Assembly (NCBI RefSeq): GCF_014284175.1
Contig: NZ_JACOGA010000020.1
Location: 23,439-87,438, forward strand
DNA: 64,000 bases
DNA from: Affinundibacterium flavidum
GTDB lineage: Bacteria > Pseudomonadota > Gammaproteobacteria > Burkholderiales > Burkholderiaceae_D
Direction of reading: 5' to 3'
Shown here piece after piece: positions 32,717 through 42,441 of the stretch; position 1 is the stretch's first letter, and each line of letters starts with the position of its first letter. The position numbers were made by a program, and so were the translations under genes. The notes beneath the pieces are model-generated. The model ran no database searches and was not told the DNA's origin. It saw only the letters and a list, made by a program, of their open reading frames with translations.

Positions 32717-33760
32717 ATGCAATTCAATCGTATTGTTAAGTCCTTAGTTGTTGCGGCAGGTGCTGCGATGGCTTTTTCGTCTGTGCATGCCGCTGAAGTG
32801 ACTGGCGCTGGCGCGACTTTCCCTTACCCAATTTACGCAAAATGGGCAGATGCTTACAAAAAAGCAACGGGAAACACTATTAATTATCAATCCATCGGTT
32901 CCGGTGGTGGTATCAAACAGATCAAAGCAAAAACAGTCGACTTCGGTGCGTCTGACATGCCTTTGAAGGCAGAAGAATTAGAAGCCGATGGCTTGATGCA
33001 ATTCCCAGCCGTAATCGGTGGCGTAGTTCCTGTTGTGAATTTGGAAGGCGTAACACCAGGTCAATTGAAGATGACAGGTGAAGTCTTAGCAAAGATCTAC
33101 ATGGGCACTATTACTAAATGGAATGCGGCAGAAATTACTGCACTCAATCCAGGTGCAAAATTGCCAGCGGAAGATATCACTGTAGTACATCGCTCTGACG
33201 GTTCTGGTACGACATTTATCTGGACTGATTACTTGTCTAAAGTTAGTGCAGAATTTAAATCGACTGTCAGCTCTGGTACAGCGGTGAAATGGCCAGTGGG
33301 CTTGGGCGGCAAAGGTAATGAAGGCGTTGCAGCGAACGTACAGCGCATCAAAGGTTCTATCGGTTACGTAGAATATGCGTACGTAAAGCGTAATAAAATG
33401 ATCCATACGCAAGTCAAAAACCGTGACGGTCAATTTGTACAACCAGACGATGTGAATTTCAAAGCAGCAGCATCTGGCGCTGATTGGGCGAAAACACCAG
33501 GCATGGGCGTGGTGTTGACGAATCAAGCGGGTAAAGATAGCTGGCCTATCAGCGGCGCAACATTCATCTTGTTACACAAAGTGCCTGCGACTCCAGCAAA
33601 TACACAAGAAGTTGTGAAATTCTTCGACTGGGCATTTGCGAATGGCGCAGCAATGGCGACTGAATTGGAATATGTACCTTTGCCAACTGACGTGACTAAA
33701 TTGATTCACGCTAGCTGGAAAGCCAATTTGAAAGACGCTTCAGGCAAGGCTTTGTATTAA
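32717..33760 (+). CDS. pstS: Phosphate-binding periplasmic protein PstS
   Basis: 347 residues; GAGGT eight bases before the ATG. Signal peptide cleaved after VHA (residue 25). High-affinity phosphate binding: GAGATFPYPIYAKWADAY, GSGGGIKQI, DFGASDMPL and HRSDGSGTTFIWTDYL form the phosphate pocket. Delivers phosphate to PstCAB. The gene is followed by a hairpin before pstC, which probably stabilises the pstS message. Confidence 0.97.
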   Translation: MQFNRIVKSLVVAAGAAMAFSSVHAAEVTGAGATFPYPIYAKWADAYKKATGNTINYQSIGSGGGIKQIKAKTVDFGASDMPLKAEELEADGLMQFPAVIGGVVPVVNLEGVTPGQLKMTGEVLAKIYMGTITKWNAAEITALNPGAKLPAEDITVVHRSDGSGTTFIWTDYLSKVSAEFKSTVSSGTAVKWPVGLGGKGNEGVAANVQRIKGSIGYVEYAYVKRNKMIHTQVKNRDGQFVQPDDVNFKAAASGADWAKTPGMGVVLTNQAGKDSWPISGATFILLHKVPATPANTQEVVKFFDWAFANGAAMATELEYVPLPTDVTKLIHASWKANLKDASGKALY

Positions 33761-33828
33761 TCAAGAGTTAGCTTGAATTTAGCTTAATTTAGCTTGAATT
33801 TAGGTTGAACAAAACGGCTTGAACGACG

Positions 33829-33860
33829 CAAACATCCCAACTGACTAGTTGGGATGTTTG
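33829..33860 (+). terminator. Intercistronic hairpin between pstS and pstC
   Basis: CAAACATCCCAACT pairs with AGTTGGGATGTTTG (perfect 14 bp). The T tract is poor (TTTGTAC), so it is more likely a partial terminator or 3' stabilising stem that keeps pstS mRNA more abundant than pstCAB. Confidence 0.7.
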
Positions 33861-33968
33861 TACATCAAGCGGATAATAAATAAAATAAAACTGCCACAGC
33901 GATGAAGCTTGTATCTCCAATTTATGTCATGCATGACTTGGAATACTAAACAGGAAGATAGTCCAGCG

Positions 33969-34946
33969 ATGACAAGTTCTCAAATAACTCTGAACACTCA
34001 GCATAGTTCAACTATGCGCAAACAGAAACTGCAGGATTTTCTGTTTCATAAACTCACTTTTAGTTTTGCCTTGATGGTGTTGTTGGTCTTGGTTGGCATT
34101 GTCGTTTCTTTGTTTTACGGCGCCTTACCAGCGATGAAAGAATTCGGTTTCGCCTTTATCACGACGATAGAGTGGGATCCCATCAATGATAAATACGGCG
34201 GCATGATCGCGATTGTCGGTACACTCGTGACATCGGGCATTGCCTTGCTGATTGCTTTTCCTATCAGCTTTGGAATTGCCTTATTTCTGACGGAAATCTG
34301 TCCGACCTGGCTCAAACGTCCATTAGGAACGGCAGTTGAATTGCTGGCTGGTGTCCCTAGTATCATTTACGGTATGTGGGGGCTGTTCATTTTTGCCCCT
34401 TTCTTTAGTACGTATGGTCAGCCACTACTCGCCAATACGCTGGGTAAATTGCCTGTGATTGGCGTTTTGTTTTCTGGCTCCATGATAGGAATCGGTGTGC
34501 TGACAGCCGGTATTATCCTTGGCATTATGATCATCCCATTCATTGCATCGGTGATGCGTGATGTATTTGAAATCGTCCCACCAGTCTTGAAAGAATCGGC
34601 TTATGGTTTGGGCTGCACACGTTGGGAAGTAGTGCGTAAAATTGTTTTGCCTTACACCCGAGCAGGTGTGATTGGTGGCGTGATGTTGGGCTTGGGGCGC
34701 GCTTTGGGTGAGACGATGGCGATTACCTTTGTGATCGGCAATGCGCACAAATTGCATTGGTCCTTGTTCGCGGGTGGTAACAGTATCGCGTCGAGTTTGG
34801 CGAATGAATTTGCCGAAGCAGAGTCTGAACTACATATCTCCTCCTTATTTTTACTCGGTCTGATTTTATTTGTGATCACCTTTGTCGTATTAGCGTCCGC
34901 CAAATTGCTGTTACTAGGCATGAAAAGAAAAGAAGGTGTGAAATGA
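33969..34946 (+). CDS. pstC: Phosphate ABC transporter permease PstC
   Basis: 325 residues from the ATG at 33969 (MTSSQITL); upstream in-frame ATGs at 33924 and 33933 and a TTG at 33909 would lengthen it to as much as 345. E. coli PstC is 319. Six membrane helices; the permease EAA loop appears as ESAYGLGCTRWEVVRKIVLPYTRAGV. GTLVTSGIALLIAFPISFGIALFL and GVPSIIYGMWGLF are PstC signatures. The end overlaps pstA by four bases. Confidence 0.95.
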   Translation: MTSSQITLNTQHSSTMRKQKLQDFLFHKLTFSFALMVLLVLVGIVVSLFYGALPAMKEFGFAFITTIEWDPINDKYGGMIAIVGTLVTSGIALLIAFPISFGIALFLTEICPTWLKRPLGTAVELLAGVPSIIYGMWGLFIFAPFFSTYGQPLLANTLGKLPVIGVLFSGSMIGIGVLTAGIILGIMIIPFIASVMRDVFEIVPPVLKESAYGLGCTRWEVVRKIVLPYTRAGVIGGVMLGLGRALGETMAITFVIGNAHKLHWSLFAGGNSIASSLANEFAEAESELHISSLFLLGLILFVITFVVLASAKLLLLGMKRKEGVK

Positions 34947-35821
34947 CACAAACTCAAGATAAAGCGATGAATTCAGTGAATTCAGTTTACAAGTCGCGTT
35001 TGCGCAAACACAAAATAGGTATTTTCTTCTCGACCGCAGCGATGGCATTAGGAGTGTTTTTCCTGATGTGGATTTTGTTCACTTTGGTGATCAAAGGCAT
35101 GGGGTCCTTGAGTTGGGAAGCGATCACGGCACCAACACCAGCGCCAGGTGAAGAGGGTGGCGGTTTAGCGAATGCCTTGATCGGTAGTTTGATGATGGTC
35201 GGGTTTGCGACCTTGATCAGTACACCAATTGGCATTTTGGCCGGCATTTATCTGGCCGAATATGGTGAGAAAAACTGGTTTAGCGATTTGACGCGTTTTG
35301 TTACCGACATCATGTTGTCCGCACCATCGGTTGTTATTGGTTTGTTTGTGTATGCCATCTATGTCGCCCACATCAAACATTTTTCGGGCTGGGCCGGGAC
35401 TTTGGCAATTTCATTGATCGCTATTCCAGTTGTAGTTCGCACGACTGACAATATGTTAGCGTTGGTTCCTACCAGCTTGCGTGAGGCGGCATTTGCTCTT
35501 GGTGCGCCGCGTTGGAAAGTCGCTTTGTTTATTCGAGTGAAAGCCGTGAAGGCCGGAATTTTGACCGGTGTCTTGCTAGCCGTGGCGCGTATCTCTGGCG
35601 AAACAGCGCCTTTGTTATTCACTGCTTTGAACAATCAATTTACCAATACCGACATGAATAAGCCGATGGCGAATTTGCCGGTGGTGATTTATCAGTTTGC
35701 CATGAGCCCGTATGACAACTGGCGTGGTCTTGCCTGGACAGGTGCGTTGTTAGTGACCTTCAGTGTGTTGGCACTAAACGTACTGTCTCGAACCGTATTC
35801 GCACAAAAAGTGCATAAATAA
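34943..35821 (+). CDS. pstA: Phosphate ABC transporter permease PstA
   Basis: 292 residues, six membrane helices. Signatures: GGGLANALIGSLMMVGFATLI, GIYLAEYGEKNWFSDL, SAPSVVIGLFVYAI and the EAA loop REAAFALGAPRWKVALFIRV. Pairs with PstC to form the phosphate channel. Overlaps pstC by ATGA. Confidence 0.96.
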   Translation: MTQTQDKAMNSVNSVYKSRLRKHKIGIFFSTAAMALGVFFLMWILFTLVIKGMGSLSWEAITAPTPAPGEEGGGLANALIGSLMMVGFATLISTPIGILAGIYLAEYGEKNWFSDLTRFVTDIMLSAPSVVIGLFVYAIYVAHIKHFSGWAGTLAISLIAIPVVVRTTDNMLALVPTSLREAAFALGAPRWKVALFIRVKAVKAGILTGVLLAVARISGETAPLLFTALNNQFTNTDMNKPMANLPVVIYQFAMSPYDNWRGLAWTGALLVTFSVLALNVLSRTVFAQKVHK

Positions 35822-35837
35822 TTTAGAGTTGACGATA

Positions 35838-36623
35838 ATGATTCCAAATACTAAACCTGTAGTAGAGCAAAAAGCCTGCATAGAAACCAAGAATTTGAAT
35901 TTTTACTATGGTAGCAATCGCAGCTTGCACGATGTCAATTTGAAGGTCTATGATAAAAAAGTGACCGCGTTTATTGGTCCTTCTGGCTGTGGTAAATCGA
36001 CCTTGCTGCGTACTTTTAACCGTATGTATGACTTATATCCAGGTCAAAAAGCAGTGGGCGAAATTATCTACAATGATCAAAATATTTTATCGCCAGGCCA
36101 AGACATTAATCTGTTACGTGCCAAAGTGGGCATGGTGTTTCAAAAGCCTACGCCTTTCCCTATGTCGGTGTATGACAACATTGCATTCGGTGTGCGCCTA
36201 TATGAAAACCTGTCCAAAGGTGAAATGGATGAACGTGTAGAGTGGTCATTGAAAAAAGCAGCCTTGTGGAATGAAGTCAAAGATAAGCTCAGCAGCAGTG
36301 GCTTAAGTTTGTCCGGTGGTCAGCAACAACGTTTGTGCATTGCGCGCGGTGTTGCTGTCAAACCAGAAGTTTTATTATTAGATGAACCGACTTCTGCGCT
36401 TGATCCGATTTCTACCGTGAAGATCGAAGAATTGATCAATGAATTGAAAGAAGATTACACGATTGCCATCGTGACGCACAATATGCAACAGGCAGCGCGT
36501 TGTTCTGACTACACTGCCTATATGTATTTGGGGGAGTTGGTCGAATTTGGCGAGACCGATAATATTTTTATGAACCCTGTACGCAAAGAAACGCAGGACT
36601 ACATCACAGGTCGCTTCGGATAA
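35838..36623 (+). CDS. pstB: Phosphate ABC transporter ATPase PstB
   Basis: 261 residues from the ATG at 35838; the TTG nine bases earlier is less likely. Walker A GPSGCGKST at 47-55, signature LSLSGGQQQRLCIARG, Walker B VLLLDEPTSALDP, switch His in IVTHNMQQAARCSDY. Drives phosphate import through PstCA and helps signal to PhoR through PhoU. Confidence 0.97.
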   Translation: MIPNTKPVVEQKACIETKNLNFYYGSNRSLHDVNLKVYDKKVTAFIGPSGCGKSTLLRTFNRMYDLYPGQKAVGEIIYNDQNILSPGQDINLLRAKVGMVFQKPTPFPMSVYDNIAFGVRLYENLSKGEMDERVEWSLKKAALWNEVKDKLSSSGLSLSGGQQQRLCIARGVAVKPEVLLLDEPTSALDPISTVKIEELINELKEDYTIAIVTHNMQQAARCSDYTAYMYLGELVEFGETDNIFMNPVRKETQDYITGRFG

Positions 36624-36697
36624 GACCGGATGTTTAGTCGCGCTAATCTTTAGCAAAACAGTGTACGAAAATTTAAATACAGAATTCAGGAGTCGAT

Positions 36698-37414
36698 ATG
36701 ACAGGCGAACACTCATCATCTCAGTATAACCACGATTTAGAAGCAATCCGTTCTCAAGTATTATTAATGGGCGGGTTGGTAGAAAACCATTTTCAAGATG
36801 CGATGACTTGCTATCGCACTGGTGACAGCGAACAAGCTGCGGCGGTTGTTAAATCGGACGAAGAAGTCAATCGTTTGGAAGTAATGTTAGACGATATGTG
36901 CAGTCATTTGATAGTTAAGCGTCAGCCTGCAGCGAATGATTTGCGTACCGTGATGGCGACAGGAAAAGTCATTACTGATCTTGAACGGATTGGTGATGAG
37001 TCTACAAAGATCGCTCGTATCGCACAAGAAATGAGGAGCAAAAACCGTAGCAGCGCGATGATTAGCGGCTATGAGACAGTGCGTGTTTTAGCTAGTAGCG
37101 TTGGGCAAATGTTGCATCAATCTTTGGACGCATTTGCGCGCCACGACGATAAAAAGGCAGTAGAGTTAATTGCCTTTGATCAAATCATCGATAGTGATTT
37201 TCGTTCTATCATGCGCAATTTGATTACCTTTATGATGGAAGATCCAAGCACGATTTCATTTGCTTTAGATGCACTATGGGTAGCCAAAGCAATTGAACGC
37301 ATCGGTGATCATGCAAAGAATATTGCTGAGCACACGATCTACATTGTTGAAGGTCGCGATATACGCCATTCAGATTATGTCGCCAGCAAACAGGAAAAAA
37401 ATCCTCAGCCATAA
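36698..37414 (+). CDS. phoU: Phosphate signalling protein PhoU
   Basis: 238 residues, all helical, two tandem PhoU three-helix repeats, each with a metal-binding E/D-rich motif (DLERIGDESTKIAR and KAIERIGDHAKNIAEH). Represses PhoR when phosphate is plentiful. Good ribosome binding site (AGGAG seven bases before ATG). Confidence 0.96.
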   Translation: MTGEHSSSQYNHDLEAIRSQVLLMGGLVENHFQDAMTCYRTGDSEQAAAVVKSDEEVNRLEVMLDDMCSHLIVKRQPAANDLRTVMATGKVITDLERIGDESTKIARIAQEMRSKNRSSAMISGYETVRVLASSVGQMLHQSLDAFARHDDKKAVELIAFDQIIDSDFRSIMRNLITFMMEDPSTISFALDALWVAKAIERIGDHAKNIAEHTIYIVEGRDIRHSDYVASKQEKNPQP

Positions 37415-37529
37415 TATAAATTGGCGACTAGATATTGGTGATTAGAAATTAGCGAATTAAAATTTGCAATTAGTGATTGACAATTATCGATACAGGCCGC
37501 ACCCGAAAATAGAAAAGAATAAAAATCTT

Positions 37530-38219
37530 ATGTCAGTTGATAAAACCACGATTTTGATTGTTGAAGATGAACCAGCTATTAGTGAGTTAATTAGTTTTAC
37601 CCTACGCGCGGCAGGCTGGACAACGGTGGCAGTTGGTAATACTGCCGAAGCTTGGGATTTTTTGCAGCATCGAACACCACAGTTGATTTTGCTTGACTGG
37701 ATGTTGCCAGATCAAAGTGGCTTGCGTCTTTTATCGCGGATTCGTTCCGACCGAAATTTCAATGAAATGCCGGTGATCATGCTGACGGCCAAGAGCATGG
37801 AAGAGGATAAGATCTCAGGTCTGGATCATGGCGCAGATGATTACATTACTAAACCATTTTCTCCGCGCGAATTGACGGCAAGAATTAAGGCAATGCTGCG
37901 CCGTAAAAGTCCTGAGCACGCACAAACTAGCCTCGAAATTGCGAATGTACATCTTGATCCTGTCAGTTGCTCAGTGAAAATTGATGATCAAAAAATTGAG
38001 ATCGGTCATGCCGAATACAAGTTGCTCAAATTTTTTATGGCACATCCTGAGCGTGTTTTTTCACGCAGTCAGCTACTCGATAAGGTGTGGGGTGATCATG
38101 TTGTGATCGAAGAACGCACAGTCGATGTTCACGTCTTGCGATTGCGCAAAGTCTTAAAGAGTGCAGAAGGATTAATTAAGACAATTCGTAGCGTTGGCTA
38201 TATGCTGTCCGAGAAATAG
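37530..38219 (+). CDS. phoB: Phosphate regulon response regulator PhoB
   Basis: 229 residues from the ATG at 37530 (MSVDKTT), the same length as E. coli PhoB; a longer frame to 37464 is not supported. Receiver domain with Glu12/Asp13, Asp56 (LILLDWMLPDQSG), Lys in DDYITKPFSPRE; OmpR-type winged helix from about 130 (EYKLLKFFMAHPERVFSRSQLLDKVWG). Binds the Pho boxes in this window. Confidence 0.95.
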   Translation: MSVDKTTILIVEDEPAISELISFTLRAAGWTTVAVGNTAEAWDFLQHRTPQLILLDWMLPDQSGLRLLSRIRSDRNFNEMPVIMLTAKSMEEDKISGLDHGADDYITKPFSPRELTARIKAMLRRKSPEHAQTSLEIANVHLDPVSCSVKIDDQKIEIGHAEYKLLKFFMAHPERVFSRSQLLDKVWGDHVVIEERTVDVHVLRLRKVLKSAEGLIKTIRSVGYMLSEK

Positions 38220-38433
38220 TTACGAAGAATTTCTAAGGTGCATGCCTGGTAACTAAATTTTGCAATAAGTTTTTTGTATTAAGTGTGCCCGGTAAGATCG
38301 ACAACATCAATTCATCATTCATGGCTAAAATAGGAAACTCATTCAAGGTTTTAGCCATGTTTGATTGCATTTATTCTGAGATTCAGATGTTCGTTTCACC
38401 ATCTTTTCTTTTCCTCCATTTACTTAAGTAATA

Positions 38434-39732
38434 ATGCATCCACATCTCATCTTTTGGATTTCTGCTGCAGTACGTATGGCGATCATACTTGCAGCGGCTG
38501 CTGCCGGTGCCTATTTCTGGGGTGTGGTTACAGGTTTGGCATTGGCGCTGTTCGGCATGATCGTCTTGATCGTGGTTCAACTGCAGTATTTATTGAATTT
38601 GTCTGATTGGCTGGATAATCCAAATAGCGCACGTTTGCCAGACGGTTGGGGTGCTTGGACAGAAATTTTTTCGCGCTTGTACAAATTACGTCGTGGCGAT
38701 GAAAAGAATCAGACTGAGTTGGCGGAATGGCTGGCGCGTTTTAGACAAGCCATGACCTTGTTGCCGGATGGTTTGGTGATTATGGACGACGTGATGTTTT
38801 TGGAATGGTGCAACCCAATCGCTGAGCGTCACTTAGGTCTGGATTTAACGCGCGACAAAGGCATGCGAGTGACTAACTTGGTGCGTACACCCGAGTTCAT
38901 CGACTATATTATTTTGGGGCGTTACGAGACACCTTTGACCTTGTCTTTGCGCGATCGAAAATTGATCGTGCATGTGATTCCATTTGAAAACCGACGCCAG
39001 ATCTTGGTCACGCACGATATCACTGAATCTGAACGAATTGACATGATGCGACGCGATTTTATTGCGAATGCTTCGCATGAATTACGCACACCTTTAACTG
39101 TGATTAATGGATTCTTGGAAATCGCTTCTATGCAACCGGATATGGAAGTCGCTATCCGTTCATCACATCTCAAACTGATGGTCGAGCAGGGCGAGCGTAT
39201 GCAGCGTTTAGTCGAAGATATGCTTACTCTTAGTCGATTGGAATCGACTGAATTTAAGGTGCGAAATGAAGGGATTGATATGCAGATGATGTTAAAGCAC
39301 ATCTGCCAGGAAGCGCAGGCATTGTCGGCCGGTAAGCATCGCATCGAGTTGGAGTTTGATGGCCCTGATATTATGGGGAGCACGGATGAAATTCGTAGTG
39401 CCATTAGCAATTTGGTGACGAATGCGGTGCGTTACACGCCAGAACATGGCGAGATTAAAGTTATTTGGCGAAATACTTCTCAAGGACCACAGTGCGTGGT
39501 GCAAGATAATGGGATTGGGATTAGCCAGGAACACTTATCCCGCCTGACAGAGCGCTTCTATCGTGTCGATAAAAGTCGTTCGCGTGAAACGCAAGGAACA
39601 GGACTGGGGCTGGCGATTGTCAAGCATGTGCTGATTCGACATGGAGCGCAATTGTTAATCGAATCGACGGTGAATGTCGGTAGCAAATTCTGCGTGCAAT
39701 TTCCTGCCCGTACACTCGTGACTGCGGCTTAA
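38434..39732 (+). CDS. phoR: Phosphate regulon sensor kinase PhoR
   Basis: 432 residues (E. coli 431). Two short N-terminal membrane helices (about 7-27 and 31-53) without a real periplasmic domain, a PAS-like domain (95-190, LPDGLVIMDDVMFLEWCNP), HisKA with DFIANASHELRTPLTV and an ATPase domain (NLVTNAVRYTP, VQDNGIGI, RETQGTGLGLAIVKH). Autophosphorylates and activates PhoB. 214 non-coding bases precede it. Confidence 0.95.
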   Translation: MHPHLIFWISAAVRMAIILAAAAAGAYFWGVVTGLALALFGMIVLIVVQLQYLLNLSDWLDNPNSARLPDGWGAWTEIFSRLYKLRRGDEKNQTELAEWLARFRQAMTLLPDGLVIMDDVMFLEWCNPIAERHLGLDLTRDKGMRVTNLVRTPEFIDYIILGRYETPLTLSLRDRKLIVHVIPFENRRQILVTHDITESERIDMMRRDFIANASHELRTPLTVINGFLEIASMQPDMEVAIRSSHLKLMVEQGERMQRLVEDMLTLSRLESTEFKVRNEGIDMQMMLKHICQEAQALSAGKHRIELEFDGPDIMGSTDEIRSAISNLVTNAVRYTPEHGEIKVIWRNTSQGPQCVVQDNGIGISQEHLSRLTERFYRVDKSRSRETQGTGLGLAIVKHVLIRHGAQLLIESTVNVGSKFCVQFPARTLVTAA

Positions 39733-39750
39733 ATTATTTGACCTGAATTG

Positions 39751-39778
39751 TATCTGAACCGTATCTGCATCTTATCTG
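39751..39778 (+). promoter_or_regulatory. Three TATCTG direct repeats with 11-base period
   Basis: TATCTG occurs at 39751, 39762 and 39773, exactly 11 bases apart, the spacing used by OmpR/PhoB-class dimers. It lies about 170 bases upstream of the RstA-like regulator gene. Not a PhoB consensus. Confidence 0.45.
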
Positions 39779-39788
39779 CATATTCTTT

Positions 39789-39806
39789 TGATCATAATTG
39801 TGATCA
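39789..39806. promoter_or_regulatory. TGATCA dyad
   Basis: TGATCA-TAATTG-TGATCA; each half is itself a palindrome, so it is both a direct and an inverted repeat. A possible operator in the promoter region of the following regulator. Confidence 0.3.
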
Positions 39807-39944
39807 TTGCGATACCTGTGGCAGCCCTATTGCTGCCTGAGTTGATGCCAAGTCTGAAAATGTGGAACTTTCTGGGTATTTTTCCCTCTGACCTGATTGC
39901 TGTTAGAGAGCCGTCCTTATACAATGCGGCTAAGGAGAAAGCCT

Positions 39945-40643
39945 ATGTTTCGTGTGATGTTAGTTGAGGATGATGAACGCCTCGCCAGTTTGATTATTGA
40001 GTATCTGCAATCCTATGAGTTTGCGGTCGATCTCGTGCCACGCGGCGATTTGGCTTTGGCACACTTTCAAGCTAGTTCGCCAGACTTGGTGGTGCTTGAT
40101 TTGATGTTGCCTGGCTTAGACGGTATGGTGGTTTGTCGTCAGATCCGCGAAATCAGCCGTGTGCCTATCTTAATCCTTACTGCCCGTGAAGATTCTTACG
40201 ATGAAGTTTCCGCATTAGAGCAAGGCGCGGATGACTTCGTTAGTAAGCCGGTGCAGCCACGTATTCTGTTAGCGCGACTGCGTGTCTTGGTGCGCAGGAT
40301 TGCAAGCCCGGTAGTGAACGCAGCCGCAGGCGACACCGATCAACTACAATTTGGCGCCTTGTATATTTCGCGCAGTGATCGCCTAGTGCACTGGCGTCAG
40401 GAAGCAATCGAACTGTCGAACACCGAATTTAAATTGTTGATGGTGTTGGTCGAGTCGCCGGGAAAAGTTTTGTCACGTGATGATATTTTGAAAAAAATGC
40501 GCGGGATAGAATTTGATGGGCTGGATCGCAGCATCGATAACTTAATTTCTCGCTTGCGTCGTCGTTTTGATGACCAGAATTCGGAGAAAATTAAGACGGT
40601 GTGGGGTGAGGGCTATTTATTTTCCCCGTCTGCATGGGAGTAA
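39945..40643 (+). CDS. OmpR/RstA-type response regulator
   Basis: 232 residues from the ATG at 39945 (AAGGAG eight bases upstream). Receiver with Glu8/Asp9/Asp10, Asp52 (VVLDLMLPG), Lys in DDFVSKPVQPRI; winged-helix domain 135-232 (LSNTEFKLLMVLVESPGKVLSRDDILKKMRG). Most similar in style to RstA. No kinase follows directly; an RstB-like kinase lies at 44254, beyond three opposite-strand genes. Control targets are unknown, though the adjacent MipA-family gene is a candidate. Confidence 0.85.
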   Translation: MFRVMLVEDDERLASLIIEYLQSYEFAVDLVPRGDLALAHFQASSPDLVVLDLMLPGLDGMVVCRQIREISRVPILILTAREDSYDEVSALEQGADDFVSKPVQPRILLARLRVLVRRIASPVVNAAAGDTDQLQFGALYISRSDRLVHWRQEAIELSNTEFKLLMVLVESPGKVLSRDDILKKMRGIEFDGLDRSIDNLISRLRRRFDDQNSEKIKTVWGEGYLFSPSAWE

Positions 40644-40701
40644 CTCCTTCTCCCGAAACTATTATATAAATAATTTATTTAGTACAGCGTATTGAGAATA
40701 G

Positions 40702-40738
40702 CTTAATTAATATTACTTAATTAATATTACTTAATTAA
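40702..40738. repeat. AT-rich 14-bp tandem repeat
   Basis: CTTAATTAATATTA is repeated twice and followed by a third partial copy, between convergent genes. Rich in TTAATTAA palindromes. Probably a neutral simple repeat. Confidence 0.6.
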
Positions 40739-40758
40739 GGCAACTACTTCAAGGCTGT

Positions 40759-41526
40759 CTACTCGATCAATGCAATAATCGCTAAAGGGCTGGTACGCGT
40801 ATGTATCTGCCCTTTTTCTATTTGCAGATTAGATTGAACATTGTTCGCTACATTGCCTGCAGCGCCGAAAATGACATTGCTCGTCCTAAAATTCGCAGCG
40901 CTGTCGGGCCAAATCGCTGTGTTGTCGTTGATCGGCAAGTTATTGTTTTGATTGAGATATTTAAATTCCACCATCGCGACACTATCTTTTTTCGCAAAGG
41001 CAAAACGTACGCCTATGCATCGCTTACCACGATACGCCGTATAGTCTACATAGCTTTGATAGGCGAGTGCCTGCTCGCAAGCAGCACGCAAGTCGGCTAA
41101 TTCATAAATGCCATCGGGACGGATTATGATACTGGTTCTAAAGCGGAATCCAGCCTGACCAGCTTTTTGATTAATCACCAGCTCAGCATTTTCATCGTAA
41201 GCCGCTTTGAGTAGCGGGAGCGAAGTGCGCCCCAAGGTATCTAAGGCCAGATCAAGATGGGTTTTTTTTCCAACAATATGCAGGCGTAAATTGTCGATAG
41301 AGGTCGCATTATCTTTCGGGACGACTTGCAGTTGTAGCTGAATTAAATTCTTTGCCTTGCCATATTTTTCAAACCACAACATGGTGCGGTAGGCATCGCG
41401 ATAACTCATCCATTCAGCATCTTGTGGACGCTTATTGTCGTCAGCCGACTGCGCCAGCGCATAGGGAGCGCTAGTCAGGAGGCAGATTACAAAGAATGCG
41501 TTACGTAGATTCACAATGGTTTTCAA
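40759..41526 (-). CDS. Secreted protein of unknown function (255 aa)
   Basis: I do not recognise the family with confidence. Signal peptide 1-25 (AFFVICLLTSAPYALA). The mature protein is beta-rich (LIQLQLQVVPKDN..., DLALDTLGRTSLPLL) with two cysteines (AACEQAL and KRCIGVRF) and no membrane helices, so it is probably periplasmic. It lies 54 bases downstream of the MipA-like gene on the same strand and may be its operon partner. Confidence 0.6.
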   Translation of the reverse strand: MKTIVNLRNAFFVICLLTSAPYALAQSADDNKRPQDAEWMSYRDAYRTMLWFEKYGKAKNLIQLQLQVVPKDNATSIDNLRLHIVGKKTHLDLALDTLGRTSLPLLKAAYDENAELVINQKAGQAGFRFRTSIIIRPDGIYELADLRAACEQALAYQSYVDYTAYRGKRCIGVRFAFAKKDSVAMVEFKYLNQNNNLPINDNTAIWPDSAANFRTSNVIFGAAGNVANNVQSNLQIEKGQIHTRTSPLAIIALIE

Positions 41527-41580
41527 TAGAAAGACTGCATTAATAAAAAAGAGGATGTCGAAATTTAATGAGCTGATGTT

Positions 41581-42441
41581 TTAAAATCGATAGGCAATTG
41601 CGCTAGAGATTGCTACATTCGTATTCCGTTCAACCAGGGGGCTATTTCGGTTGTCGCCTACTAATCGGCTGACATTCAATTTGGAGGTGACCATCCAAGA
41701 TGAATTTAAATTCCAGTTCCAAAAAACGTCAGCATGTACGTCTTTAATTCCTGCTTTTGTTGAAAATTTTAAGTTAATACTGCGATCAGCTTCTAGTTCG
41801 CTCACACCAAAATAACTATTTGCATAGGCTCGATTCACCAGAGTGAAGCCGGTACCAAATGTAAATTGGTGATGCGGTAGTGCGTCTCTTAAGTGATAAC
41901 GCAGGTCGCTGCTAAGTCGTATGCCACGTTGATCGTTACCTGCCCCAAACATCAACGTATTAGTCTGACGCAATTGACCGCTGAGTTGATAATTGTAAAA
42001 ACCACCGAATAATAGGCGCGTGCGGATATCATCCATGCCAATCAATCTATTTTGTTGCACATGTGGTAGTCCAACTCTATTCGGATCGACGATCCCGGAA
42101 TGTATATCGCCTGACATTTGTATGCTACCCGATGTGCCATTGGCTGTTCTGCTAGGTTCCATAGTAATTATCGGGCCAAATTCCTGATCGAAGGTTTGTG
42201 AAAGGTGCCAGCCTGCGCTCATTCCAGCTACAAAAACTCCATTACTCCATTGCATCTGCATCACAGGCACAGCTTGCCGCTTGGTCTGATTTGCTCCCTC
42301 ATATAATGGGCGCGACACAACGCCTAGTCCCAAGTACATATCATGGCTGCCATCTGGCATCAGATTCTGTGCTGGACTTTGCGCATAAGCATTGCTACTT
42401 ATGATGAATGTCGCGATGATTAAGGAATAAATTTTTTTCAT
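41581..42441 (-). CDS. MipA/OmpV-family outer-membrane protein
   Basis: 286 residues. Signal peptide 1-20 (LIIATFIISSNAYA); a beta-barrel follows with alternating aromatic strands and a terminal Phe (SAIAYRF), the outer-membrane insertion signal. YLGLGVVSRPLYEGANQTKRQAVPVMQMQWSNG near the N-terminus matches the MipA/OmpV opening, and the FGAGNDQRG... segment matches a strand pair. The family includes scaffolding protein MipA and porin-like OmpV; the exact role is unknown. These genes are often near OmpR-type two-component systems, as here. Confidence 0.8.
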   Translation of the reverse strand: MKKIYSLIIATFIISSNAYAQSPAQNLMPDGSHDMYLGLGVVSRPLYEGANQTKRQAVPVMQMQWSNGVFVAGMSAGWHLSQTFDQEFGPIITMEPSRTANGTSGSIQMSGDIHSGIVDPNRVGLPHVQQNRLIGMDDIRTRLLFGGFYNYQLSGQLRQTNTLMFGAGNDQRGIRLSSDLRYHLRDALPHHQFTFGTGFTLVNRAYANSYFGVSELEADRSINLKFSTKAGIKDVHADVFWNWNLNSSWMVTSKLNVSRLVGDNRNSPLVERNTNVAISSAIAYRF

